From the NCBI GenBank assembly GCA_907163375.1, contig CAJQUW010007057.1, forward strand, positions 1 to 64,000: 64,000 nucleotides of DNA, written 5' to 3'. Below are positions 28,425 to 39,413 of this stretch, one piece after another; within the stretch, counting starts at the first letter, position 1, and each line of letters starts with the position of its first letter. The translations under genes and the position numbers were made by a program. The DNA comes from Prostheceraeus crozeri (lineage: Eukaryota > Platyhelminthes > Polycladida > Euryleptidae). The notes under the pieces are model-generated. The model was not told the DNA's origin and did no database searches. It saw nothing but the letters and a program-made list of their open reading frames with translations.

Positions 28425-30147
28425 AGAAGAAGTAGACTCATACAGATGCATTACGTTGTCATCATGTATCGAAAAAATTCTAACCAAAATATTGAATACT
28501 AGACTAAACGAATTGTTCGATAGATATGATATTACACATAGAAATCAAACAGGATTCCGGAAGGATCACTCAACAATCGACAACATCTGGATACTACAGG
28601 AAATTATTAACATTTACAAAGGATACAAAAAGGAATTGTATATATGTTTCATCGATTTGTCGAAGGCTTTTGACTCAATACCAATCCCAAATTTAATAAC
28701 GAAACTTGAAAATATTCTCCCCGGCGGAAATTTCATGTCATTGATAAAAAATATGATGATAAATAAAAAGTACAGGTGTTTATTCAACGGAGTTGAAAGC
28801 GAAGAATACGAATTGAGAAACGGAATTCCACAGGGAGACAGTTTGTCAACAACTCTCTTCAGCCTCTATATAAATTATCTATTTATGTTACTGGAAGAAA
28901 ATTTTAACACGTTGCGACCAGCGCAAGTGGAGAAAACTAAAATTACGTCGCTGGTTTATGCGGATGATATCTTATTGCTTAGCGAAACACAACAAGGTTT
29001 GATTCAACACCGAAAGCTAGTTAGAGAATATTGCCTCCAAAATGGTCTAAGTGTAAATTACGGCAAAACTAAGATTATGATGAAAAATGTTATCGATAAA
29101 TATAGTCATTTCAATATAAATTTTGGAAATGAAAATCTGAGCATAGAAGTAGTTGACGAATATACTTATCTTGGAGTAACAATTGCAAAAAGCCATAGAA
29201 GACATATTGCGAAGGTAACCAAAAAAGGTAAACACTCTTCATACATTGCAGCTAAAACATTGAAAGAATTCGGAACGATTGCAGGTGGTATCGTGAATGA
29301 CACTCTCCAGATGTTAACTTTATCAAAGATAAAATATGGTAGTGAATTGTTCTTTGACAAAAACCTAAAAGACATGAACAGAATTATAATGCAATTTTAT
29401 AAGAGATTTTATCACCTCAAACGGTCAACACCGAACTACTGTCTCATAGGAGAGTTTGGAATTCAACCTGTGGAATTCCACTATTACAAATCTGCTCTCA
29501 ATTACTGGATAAAATTGAGAAAATCTAAGGAAAATAGACTGATAAAAGTAATGTATGATACCATAAACATGAACCTGCAAGAAAATATAGCGAAAAATAC
29601 ATGGTGTCACAGAATTAAGAAATTATTCAATAAAGTTAATTTACAGGATATTTTGTATTCAGATATTGAAGAACGTAAAAATTACAAGAACATTTTCACT
29701 AAACGACTGTTAGAATATTTTAGACAAGAGTGGATCAATTCAGCGAAATTAAGTAGTCGAGGTCTTCGATATTTGGAATTGTGCCGTCTCGAAAACCAGA
29801 TGAAAATGTATCTAAACATTTCTGACTCTAGTAATCATGTTTTGTCATTGTTAAAATTCAGAACAGGCAATCACAGCCTTATAGCTGAAACTGGTCGATA
29901 TAACAATAGAAAAGAATATAATGAATGCTTTTGTAACATATGTGAGTCAGGAGAGATAGAAGATTTATTTCATTTCATGTGTGCATGTCCAAGATATTCA
30001 AGAGAAAGAACTTCAATTGTTCCACTCTTGTCATGTGATAGAACTGATTTCTATGACTTGATGAATGGTATCAACCCGAAGCAGTTAAAAGCTATAGGTA
30101 CATATCTAGAACAGGCGAACCGAATCCGAGACAATAACGGACTATGA
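28342..30147 (+). CDS. LINE reverse transcriptase and C-terminal zinc knuckle
   Basis: The authentic part starts at about codon 25 (SNREEVDSYRCITLSS). RT motifs: FIDLSKAFDSIP (motif A, ~108-119), GIPQGDSLSTTLFSLYIN (motif B), VYADDILLL (motif C with both catalytic Asp), GLSVNYGKTKIM and YTYLGV. The C-terminal third is helical and ends with a CCHC-type knuckle (CFCNICES...FHFMCACPRY), the usual nucleic-acid-binding finger of LINE ORF2. The protein would do target-primed reverse transcription. Apart from the early frameshift and missing 5' end the frame is open for 600 codons, so the copy is fairly young. Confidence 0.85.
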   Translation: MSILDVCRRIRSPSTIVGLLPYSKKSNREEVDSYRCITLSSCIEKILTKILNTRLNELFDRYDITHRNQTGFRKDHSTIDNIWILQEIINIYKGYKKELYICFIDLSKAFDSIPIPNLITKLENILPGGNFMSLIKNMMINKKYRCLFNGVESEEYELRNGIPQGDSLSTTLFSLYINYLFMLLEENFNTLRPAQVEKTKITSLVYADDILLLSETQQGLIQHRKLVREYCLQNGLSVNYGKTKIMMKNVIDKYSHFNINFGNENLSIEVVDEYTYLGVTIAKSHRRHIAKVTKKGKHSSYIAAKTLKEFGTIAGGIVNDTLQMLTLSKIKYGSELFFDKNLKDMNRIIMQFYKRFYHLKRSTPNYCLIGEFGIQPVEFHYYKSALNYWIKLRKSKENRLIKVMYDTINMNLQENIAKNTWCHRIKKLFNKVNLQDILYSDIEERKNYKNIFTKRLLEYFRQEWINSAKLSSRGLRYLELCRLENQMKMYLNISDSSNHVLSLLKFRTGNHSLIAETGRYNNRKEYNECFCNICESGEIEDLFHFMCACPRYSRERTSIVPLLSCDRTDFYDLMNGINPKQLKAIGTYLEQANRIRDNNGL

Positions 30148-30181
30148 CAGCACCGTTGAGTAGTAATTAAGCATAAGCGTA

Positions 30182-30749
30182 TTAGGGTGTAGCGAAAAAA
30201 ACTTTTTTTCGAATTTGAAGATGCTTGGGGTCTCAATCTACGTGAACGGGTAATTTAGGATGCCACACCAAATTTTATCGATTTTGGTTGATGTTTAGAG
30301 GTCCCACACTGAGCTTGAAAATGATTAGGTAGGCCTAAAAATCGATTTTTTTCGATTTTTTTGAAATTCAAAATTCAAAGTAGCTTGGGGTCTAGAATGA
30401 TTCTGTTGGGTTATATGAACAACATATTCAAATTTGAGACGATTTGAAGAAGGTCTTCAGGTCCTACACTGAGGTCAAAAAGTCCCAAAATTGACAAAAA
30501 AATCAAAAATTTTGCAGTTTTTTAGATCTAGTGATATATAAGATCTGAATGCGACGTAGCTTGGGGTTTGAAAACACTTATTGTTTCAGAAGCAACAACA
30601 TACTAAAATTTGAGAAAATTTGAACAAGTTCTTCAGGTCCCACATTAAGATTAAAAAAGTCCCAAAAATTACAAAAAAGCAAAAAATTGCAACATTTTAG
30701 AAATGATTTTGCCTAAGGTCAAAATATGATGTACCCTGGCGTTTGAAAA
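30182..30749 (+). repeat. Left TIR with ~170-bp subrepeats
   Basis: Units beginning near 30223, 30383, 30562 and 30735 share GCTTGGGGTCT or a close variant. The first three also share a later block with GGTCC(C/T)ACA(C/T)TGAG. The second and third add AAAAGTCCCAAAA. Spacing is 160-180 bp. Such subterminal repeats often bind transposase. Confidence 0.7.
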
Positions 30750-31139
30750 TATACCCAAGGTCTGAAGAAACAATATGGTAAAATTTGAGACGATTTGGAC
30801 ATTTTCTTCTGTTTCAACAACGATTTCTAAATCAGAGAAGAAAATTAAAATATTTTGTTTATGTTTACATTTTTTGAATTTGCGGGACTTTCATCTTTCC
30901 TTCAGCTGGATATCGATTTCTCGTGTTTTGATTTGTTATCTGGTGAGTATCGAAAATTCATACGTACAGTACAAGTGAACAGAGCTGAATTAATGAGAGT
31001 ATAACTACCAATTGATCTAATGTTTACCGAGTAGAACAAGAAACTTATTAATGAGACTAATTAGAAGGTAATGCCGTATTATAACTAGTCACTTGTACAG
31101 TACGTGTATCTCTCTGTGGCAATATATGGCGCTGCCATG

Positions 31140-31371
31140 TTTAGAGGATATTCAATACAAAGGCATACAGCCTTGTAGGTGCTGTCGCTTGGCTGGTACT
31201 CGTATGGCTAAACAACTGGACTGGCTTAGTATAAATTGAGTGATCAACAGTGATTAGGCTACCTACAACTCTTCTGTCCATGAATGATTCAGCAAAGAAA
31301 AGCAGCGGGTGGGAATCGACCATAGGTCGAGTGGCGCTCGCTGATCAGTGACTTAGTGCACTCGGCTACCC
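31140..31371 (-). mobile_element. tRNA-derived SINE-like unit
   Basis: On the minus strand the head starts GGTAGCCGAGTGCAC (A box TAGCCGAGTGC) and has a B-box-like GGTCGATTCCC about 45 bases later, spaced as in tRNA-derived pol III promoters. About 165 bp of unrecognised body follow. It lies between the left TIR and the transposase-like gene, so it probably inserted into the transposon. Confidence 0.45.
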
Positions 31372-31552
31372 CCTCATCTGTAAGGTAAATGTAGTTTTTG
31401 GGATGTTATCCTTTTGGCTTTCTACTTCATCAAATATCAGTAATGTCTATCTTCTCTAAAAAATTACATCAGAATGAATTTTAATGTCATCATGCTATGA
31501 TTACTGATGTATGTTTACAAATTGTGTGCAGTGTGCTTCACGTTTCCAGGTA

Positions 31553-33784
31553 ATGGCAAGTTCGTCGTCGGAGAACCTGCTCAGTACTCGAAGTGCAAGA
31601 ATTGTTTGTCCTATACTAGGTGCGCAAACACGCTTGGATGATCTCCGGCTACCGACAAAGGGTGATGTTCTCTTACATTATCAATGCGTTCGCTTTGACC
31701 TCACAAAAGATGAAGGCTCGTAAAAGGAACCGCAGGTCCAGGATATTCTACCAATTTGCTGTTTGGATATCAAGAAGATATGGAATTGTGCTACCATTCC
31801 AGTTATTACAGACGAAAGGATTATGTTCAAGTTGCGAGAGCTTCACAAGGAATACAATACTATTCTAAAGCAGCCAAAGGGACGAAAGGAATCCCAGGTT
31901 ACTTGAAGAGGTTGACACTATTCAAAAATGACTGTTCAAACTAATTTGACATTGCTGCTTGCAAGTGTCACATCAAAGATTCAAACAATAAATGTCATTG
32001 TGATCTATCTCGAAAGGTAAGCTATGAAAAGCTTGTGCTAAATACGAAAACAACTCTCCTCTAGCGTTTTATTTTATTCCTTGCAGGTTCCAACAGAAGA
32101 AAAGGCCTTTTTACATGATCAGAGGACAACCCGGCAGATTGTGATTGGCGCACTGGACCGATCGACAACGAGAAGGAGGAACCTACGATCTAAAAGAAAC
32201 GAGTATGAGAAAAGTCTAAGGTCACAGCCACAGTCTTCAAACGATTGTATCATGGATCTAGATATGGACTTGGACATTGATATGTCACTGTCGGCTGACA
32301 ATTCTGCTGATGAGGATGAAGCTGACATCTTGTGGCAGCCTCCACGTTGCGCATCGAGCCCTAAGTCGAATTCTGAACAATTCCGATTGCATCTTCCAAC
32401 AGTGGCTTTATGTGCTGATCGCTATAGCGTACCGGATCGCCAGACAGCTGCTCTTGTTAGTGCTACTCTGCAAGATGTGAGCCAAGGCGATTCAGATACT
32501 TCCTCTGTTATTGACAGATCAAAGATAAGAAGAGAACGGAGTATGCTGAGAACCAATCTGATTTCCAATGCATTTCATCAGCTGCGACAGAGAAGTTTAA
32601 GAGGTCTCTTCTTTGATGGAAGGAAGGATAAAACTTTATCCTGGGTAGAAGTTGAGGGCATTTCAAAGAAGGTCGTGTCAGCCGATGAGCACATCACACT
32701 ACTTGAAGAACCAGGATCTCATTATCTCGGCCACTTTACGGCAGAAAGCGGAAGCGCGATAACAATCAAGTCAGGAATTTTCGAATTTTTGACTGACGAA
32801 AATGATATTTCTCTGGAAGATGTGGTTGCTGTAGGTTATGATTCTACAAATGTCATTACCGGACAGAATGGTGGTGTAATTCGAATGATTGAGCGTTAGC
32901 TACAACATCCCGTTCAGTGGTTGATTTGTATGCTCCATATTAACGAGCTTCCTCTCCGACATTTGTTTCTACATCTCGATGGAGCCAGCACTGGTCCAGG
33001 CTCTTTCAGCGGTCCTCTCGGCAAATCCTTAAAGGACTGTGGAAGGAAGCCCATTGTTCTATTCGAGCCGATTCCATTCAACTTCAGTCTTGATTTTTCC
33101 CATGTCAGAGATCGATTGAGCATTGATCAAAAGTTTTTGTGGGATCTCTGACGTGGCATAGCGGACGGTGTCTGTTCCACAAATTTAGCCCATCGTGATC
33201 CAGGAAACTAGAGCCTGTCTCGATGGTTGACAATGGCAAACCGCATCCTGCGTCTATACGTCGCGACAGAAAGACCATCCACAAACCTTGTCATCCTCGC
33301 AAAATTCATCATGACAGTGTACGCTCCAGTCTGGTTTGAGACGAAGTGCATGCCGTCTTGCACTGACGGCGCGGGACATTTTTTCTCCCTTGTTGAGAAA
33401 TCAAGGTATTTGCCGCATGAGTTACGTGAAATCATTGATCCGGTTCTGAAGCGAAACGGATACTTCGCCCACCAGGAAAACATCCTCATCTCTATGATTT
33501 GTGATGTTGATGACAACATCAAAACCTTGGGATATCGCAGAATTGAAAAAGTCAGAGAAAACTCCGTGTTGCGTTCCCAAACAGCTGTGCGCACTTTCCA
33601 AGTTCCAGAAATAAATCTCGCAGCAAATAGTTATCATGAGTTGATCGACTGGACTGCCGAGTCACAGAGATACTCTCCTCCCATGGTGCCTGACGTCACG
33701 ATCCGTGAACTCGCGAAGGAGAGCTCTCCAGAGGATCTCGCAGAACACATGCCCTTGCCACCCTTGCCACTCACAGTCTGTTGA
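31553..33784 (+). pseudogene. Putative DDE-type transposase of the 30182-34618 element, two exons
   Basis: Exon 1 (31553-32016) has a CPxxG start, KGDVLLHYQ, and in another frame a helical region (DIKKIWNCATIPVI...LRELHKEYN) and a Cys/His cluster (CKCHIKDSNNKCHC). A 70-bp intron (GTAAGC...TTGCAG, 32017-32086) follows. Exon 2 opens VPTEEKAFLHDQRTTRQ, has an acidic low-complexity stretch and a core with GYDSTNVITG, ELPLRHLFLHLDG, FSGPLGK, DQKFLW, TMANRILRLYVATE and YAPVWFETK. The aspartates in GYDS and HLDG are candidate catalytic residues. Stops at about 32897 and 33149, a shift near 33210 and shifts in exon 1 break the gene. Function is inferred from the TIRs around it. Confidence 0.6.
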
Positions 33785-34049
33785 GCGTGGAGTCAAAATG
33801 ACGACAGAGGCGGCTGCTTCGGTATGTGGAGGTGATCTTCGAAATGCGGTGATACAAACAAAGATTTTGTCTCGAAAGAAGATGGACAGGTTCAATACGA
33901 AGAAAGAGTTTAGACAGTAGCCAATTGAGGCAGTGTTTTGGATTTTTCTGAACTGTACATAGTAGAAAATTGTCTCTAGTCTACGTGAAGTCAGGCCTAC
34001 TGATTTCACGAGCATTGTCAGATATGCATTGTTACGAGAAATTGTACAG

Positions 34050-34618
34050 TTTTCAAACGCCAGGCTACATCATATTTTGACCTTAGGCAAAATCATTTCT
34101 AAAATGTTGCAATTTTTTGCTTTTTTGTAATTTTTTGGGACTTTTTTAATCTTAATGTGGGACCTGAAGAACTTGTTCAAATTTTCTCAAATTTTAGTAT
34201 GTTGTTGCTTCTGAAACAATAAGTGTTTTCAAACCCCAAGCTACGTCGCATTCAGATCTTATATATCACTAGATCTAAAAAACTGCAAAATTTTTGATTT
34301 TTTTGTCAATTTTGGGACTTTTTGACCTCAGTGTAGGACCTGAAGACCTTCTTCAAATCGTCTCAAATTTGAATATGTTGTTCATATAACCCAACAGAAT
34401 CATTCTAGACCCCAAGCTACTTTGAATTTTGAATTTCAAAAAAATCGAAAAAAATCGATTTTTAGGCCTACCTAATCATTTTCAAGCTCAGTGTGGGACC
34501 TCTAAACATCAACCAAAATCGATAAAATTTGGTGTGGCATCCTAAATTACCCGTTCACGTAGATTGAGACCCCAAGCATCTTCAAATTCGAAAAAAAGTT
34601 TTTTTCGCTCCACCCTAA
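34050..34618 (-). repeat. Right TIR of the 30182-34618 element
   Basis: Inverted copy of 30182-30749 with about one base of length difference and a couple of substitutions by eye. Confidence 0.85.
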
Positions 34619-34620
34619 TA

Positions 34621-37021
34621 CGTATTATATCCTGGAATCAAGCGATTCCAGCCACGCACTATTTATTTGTCGGAGGAAAGGTGAAAATCCTGTGCAAAAA
34701 TCCTGTGCTGAATTCGGCATTAATTTCAATCATTGTACTTCAGGTAAGACAAACCTATTCGTGTATTATAATTCTTAGTATAAATGTATGTTCTTGCTAA
34801 AACAAAATCCGTTCCTCCGACTTCACAATAATTTAGAGACTATTAAATAGGCTACTTACGTGTCCACTGGGCCCATATACCATAATGATGATAAACTTAA
34901 ATAAAATGCTCAACAACAAATGTATATCAACATTGAAATATTTATTTGCATTATGTTAAATGCATGCATGTTTAAAGCTGATATAACTGCATCTATAAAA
35001 TGTCTCTTCTTATTCATGGATGTACAACTAGATATGAGTCTTCCAGATATGAGTCTTCCAATGGTGAGCCTGGACATGGTGAAAATGTATTTTATCTGAT
35101 CTTCCATCCGACGCCAATCATCACTGATCAAACAAAGTGCTCATTTTTCATCTTCATCATTTCATCTCATTACTCATTTCATTCATCATACCATTCATCT
35201 GTAATGTTTATGCCAACATTGGCGTAATAAACGCTTTTTGACTTTTGACTTTGATTTTTTGTGCGCAGTGATTCGAACTTTTCGAATCAGAAGGAATCGT
35301 GGCGATCGAAGCATTTTTAAAATACGTTTGATTTAGTCAAACTATTGAGGTATGAACAATACCATACATTTTTGACATTTTTACGGAGTGAAACACTGAT
35401 GACAAGTTTTGATGTATGCCAGTTATATTTTCGGGACTCGTTATTAGCCATAACGGTTTAAATCAATTTGGAGTGGTGATATGAGGCATGAATATTATAC
35501 TGATTTAATTGCATAGAATAAGATGCTTATCATTTCTTTTTATTGTAGCCTGGTTCAAAGAAATGCTCATCGAAGTGGGTAGAATGACCACAAAGCTCGA
35601 TCATCTAACTGTGCTATAAGTCGTGCCAAGCCGGGTTGAGAGAGCGAATGAGACGGGCACCAGCATCTACATCAGCATCATCGGCACCTTTCACCACGAA
35701 AAAAATCTCTAGAAGAACTACTTGCATGTCTGTCACGACTGAATACAGATATGGATGAGAGAATGTGGTAAGTTGGCCATGGACAAGTCCATTTTTATTC
35801 AGAATTATGTAAAATCTCGATTTTTGAAGTGTGAATATTGTTTATCATTGGCCTATACATCTTGAAATTATTGCATGAAATTCGGCTTCATTTTACGTTT
35901 CAATTCCACCAAATTTTCCATGTATGGGCATGCGATTCTTTTAGATGACCATATGATTCCTAATTATAAATGCAGATGTTAAAAAAATGTTATAGAATAG
36001 TGGAAAACACGCAATTTAAAACTGCACTCTTATCGCAAATCGATACCGGTTATTGCGAAAGTTGTTAATTTGTAGTCCTTGTTGCCGATTTCCAATCTTA
36101 TGAGAGTATGTGGAAGCAGTCTACAGTTCTATTACCATGTCTGTGCAGTTCTCTTAACCCACTATTTTAAGTTTGTTTATAGAATATTTGCATTGGTGGA
36201 ACAGGAGGCATCCAAAATTTTGTCAAACTTGGTCACAATGGATTTAGAATAGACTTGATCTGTCACTGAGTGATAGCACAACACCACTGAGAAGTATCAC
36301 TTGACCCGTGGGATGAGGAATTGGTCATTTGGATAAGAAGTTTGTGCTGTGATCATGAGCTTCGTAGGATTGTTTTCTACACTGCAGCTACAGTGAACGG
36401 AGGAATTTTCTACAAACCAGAGGAATTTTACACATTCAACGGTTTTGAGACGGTCGTGAGACTGCACTTAGGAGCAAGAGAAGATCGCTGACGATGCAGC
36501 ACTCAAAGGTGTCAACAACAAAAATGTGGAGGGGAGATTAGAAGTAGTCGCAGGTACTTATGTACAGTTTCAGAATAGTTGGAATTTAAAATCGTCTATC
36601 TTCTCATTCTTACCTCTCTATGTTAATAAATATGTTATAAATGTCCTCTAAGTAGTCTTGCATCAAGTAATTGGAGCTCATAAATAATAGTATCAGTAAC
36701 ATCTAGTTGATATTCAGCGTTACATAAATATTGATACTGAATATGTACATGTATATTCAGAAAATGTATTCGTGTATTAGTTTGTGATGTTCAATTTTAG
36801 GAATATTAAGATTTGATCAAAATCTTCACCACTAGCATATTTGGACATCGCGCGCTTGTCTTAAATAACTATGTAATAATTGCCTATAGCCTATCATCAT
36901 AGATTTGGTGCGTCTGAGTGCGTCAGATGGTTCGAGTCCATCATTCTCTCGGCTCTACATGTAGGGCTGGCTTCAGAGAATTTGGAAGGGCGCTATGCTT
37001 GGATGCATCAATAATGGTATA
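34621..37021. other. Intergenic stretch
   Basis: No gene recognised. Contains ATGAGTCTTCCA twice in tandem (35034-35063) and an exact pol III B box, GGTTCGAGTCC, at 36929-36939 without a convincing tRNA or A box. The rest shows nothing. Confidence 0.5.
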
Positions 37022-37023
37022 TA

Positions 37024-37970
37024 CAGGGTTGGCAACAAAGTTTTGACCGATGCAAAATGACTATATTTTTTCATCAACAAATCGTATGAATTACATGTTT
37101 TACCAAAGCAATACCTACTACAACGCATGCACTATCATCTTCATTTCAATCTGATGGGCCGTTCCTCCCACTCGCATCGAGATTTTTACATCTGTTGATG
37201 ATTATGAGTAATGATATTTTTATAATTTTTTTAGTTGAATAATTTATCAATTCTATTAAGACCCACGTTTCTAGCAGAGAGAAAGCAAAAAAATCCAAAA
37301 AAGCAAGCCGTTGCAATTGACTCATCATTTTGTGCCAGGTGTTGGAAATAATTTCCATCGGCATCGATGCACCTTTGCCATCTACTTGGCAGTAAATGGA
37401 AGGCTTTTGCGAAAAACGATCTGTCTTTCGAATCGAACCAACGGTTCACTTCCCTCATCACTTCTTCGGCATTCCTAAAATTTATGCCTTTTAATGAACT
37501 CTTCATCGGAGAAAACAGATAATAGTACGATGGAGACAAGTCCGGCGAATAGGAAGGATGATCCAACACACTAAGTCCGAGATCGGCTAACTTTCTTCTC
37601 GTTACAGCTGAAGTGTGAGGTCTAGCATTGTCTTGTAAAAAACAGAAGCCACTAAGGTCAGCACGACGTCTTGTGTGGTCATTATTTGGACGTGAACAAA
37701 TAAATTATTCATAATCATTCATTAATGATGAACACGTCTGTCTATGTGCCTTCAGTTTGAAATGATACATTTATTAGATATCTGACAATACTTTGTGATT
37801 TCAATAATTAACCCATTTCAAAATGGAAGAAAATATCGCATCATACTAAAACAGGTCTTGTAATGCTCGCTATGATACCGGTATTGAGTTCGTAAAGTAT
37901 CAACTGTATACGATGAAGTAATAAAGAGAAATAGGCGGTTTTCCCTCGGTCAAAACTTAGTTGCCAAGCC
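37024..37970 (-). mobile_element. mariner transposon, internally deleted
   Basis: Ends CAGGGTTGGCAAC and GTTGCCAAGCC form an imperfect TIR pair sharing (G)TTGGCAAC.AAGTTTTGACCG, with TA on both outer sides (37022-37023, 37971-37972). At 947 bp it is shorter than the usual ~1.3 kb; the N-terminal half of the transposase is missing. Confidence 0.8.
37231..37680 (-). pseudogene. mariner transposase, C-terminal part
   Basis: The minus-strand frame has LQDNARPHTS (second catalytic Asp region), then VLDHPSYSPDLSPSYYYLF, where mariners carry the third Asp as SxxDxxLF and this copy has Tyr. It continues with SSLKGINF and LPSRWQRCIDADGNYF, the usual C-terminus. The first catalytic Asp and the DNA-binding domain lie in the deleted part. 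It cannot encode active enzyme. Confidence 0.8.
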
Positions 37971-37972
37971 TA

Positions 37973-39201
37973 TAGATATCTTGTCCTAACTGGTCACATA
38001 AACTCGCCATTACCCGTCCCAAAAAGTCATGCCTTGAGACGACTCGCTAGCGGACATTTTACACCAGCTGAGACGTGCTTTCTGTGACGAGCTGAGCCGT
38101 TTTCAGTCGTGATAAGTCGTCTCAATGCTGCCGAGACTTAGTCTCCCAGATTCTGGAAAAATATGTACTCATGTATAAAAATGTGTGAGGAGTCGACCTT
38201 TATCTTATTCGTTTCTTAAAACTCTGCATCCTACAGAACGCAGAGTCAGTCCATTTAATATACATTTTAACTAAACTTTTCGGTATTTAAGTCAATCGCA
38301 TGTATGAAAATGAAAGACTACAGGCGCAGAAAGAGGAGAAATTCTGTTAGCGTGTATATTTCCTTTCGCGATTCCTCACGACCATCATGCTACTGTAGAT
38401 CTTTGTAAAAGGACTCATAATACGGAATATCATGCGAGCTTTTTCAAGTAGAACAGTGCTGGAACGGTGCGCCACTTAGCTAGCACCGGTCAACTAGTGT
38501 CGTCTGTGATGATATATTAGTATTTTGCGAGCCTAGTATCAACATGATAAGCCTACTACAGACAGGTCCTTGCATGAAATATTCCCACCAACCGATGCGA
38601 GCGGATAACCTACTTCCATATTTTATTGTTCGTGCGATACCGGTACCTAATCAATCTGAAAGGAAACAGGTCCATGCAGTAGGCCTAAGTACACACATTC
38701 GTTTGAAAATGGACTAGGACATCTACGTGTGCGAGGATAAAATACAGAAATTTCAACCTGGCATGTTTTCATTACTTAAGATTACAAGCCTCTGCTTCGG
38801 TAACGATCATGTTAAATCAAGTTAGGGTAGCAATAATGTGAATGTCCACTTTGCATTCATACTATGCCATAATTTTCTTTAGAAATCATAACTGATTAAT
38901 ATCACATCCTGCATGATACTTCAACAAATTTTGTATCAAAGCACACAACACCGCTACAAAGATGTCATTCTCTTCTAGTGGAATATGTCAAATTTTTGTG
39001 AGAATTCCCATAATTAAAATTGCTATTTCCATCACATGGGAAATCCCGCTCCCACGGAAAGTCTGAAGACACTTGATAAAATGAATGAGCTTTATAATCG
39101 TTCTAGCCCAAATCAAGGAATAAAGTTAATTGAGCGCAGTGATGAAATCACAAAATGGTATCCTCTTGCATTTAAGGTCCCTATGATTATATTTCACTAA
39201 A
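37973..39201. other. Intergenic stretch
   Basis: No recognised gene or repeat. Low complexity is absent; several AGGCCTA words occur. Confidence 0.5.
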
Positions 39202-39339
39202 TTAACCGTTTAGAGTCGGACATAAGAAGGCATGGTCAAATGTTGGTGGCAAGTGACAAAACGCTGCCAATGGGGTCTAAATAAGACTAATATGGTTAAT
39301 AATCAAAAGTTCAGTGTGTACTCTTCGAGATATAGCAAT

Positions 39340-39355
39340 GTTCCACAAGTGGAAC
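39340..39355. promoter_or_regulatory. piggyBac subterminal palindrome, left
   Basis: GTTCCACAAGTGGAAC, followed by GTTGGACACT. Identical copies lie at 41908-41923 and 42258-42273. Probable transposase-binding site, inferred from position near both ends. Confidence 0.6.
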
Positions 39356-39413
39356 GTTGGACACTTAAGGGTGTGTGAATCTACATATTTTTTACCATGC
39401 TGATGATTTTTTT

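Larger units (their letters stand above)
28160..30170 (+). mobile_element. LINE (non-LTR retrotransposon), 5'-truncated
   Basis: Only the RT and C-terminal part remain; no endonuclease domain is seen upstream. Coding sequence ends at 30147 and the TIR transposon at 30182 begins 35 bp later, so the LINE 3' tail may be interrupted by it. The clade is uncertain. Confidence 0.75.
30182..34618 (+). mobile_element. DNA transposon with 568-bp TIRs, superfamily not assigned
   Basis: The ends TTAGGGTG.AGCG and their complement lie at 30182 and 34618, flanked by TA on both sides (30180-30181 and 34619-34620). The inverted repeats run to 30749 and 34050, about 568 bp, with about three differences that I can see. 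Inside are a SINE-like unit and a two-exon plus-strand gene (31553-33784) for a transposase-like protein. I remember this protein type only as uncharacterised proteins scattered in invertebrate genomes. A 2-bp TA duplication would fit several superfamilies. Confidence 0.8.

Noticed and set aside
36890-36960. Possible tRNA gene around an exact B box
   Set aside because: No acceptor stem, no anticodon arm and no proper A box; at most a trace of a pol III element.
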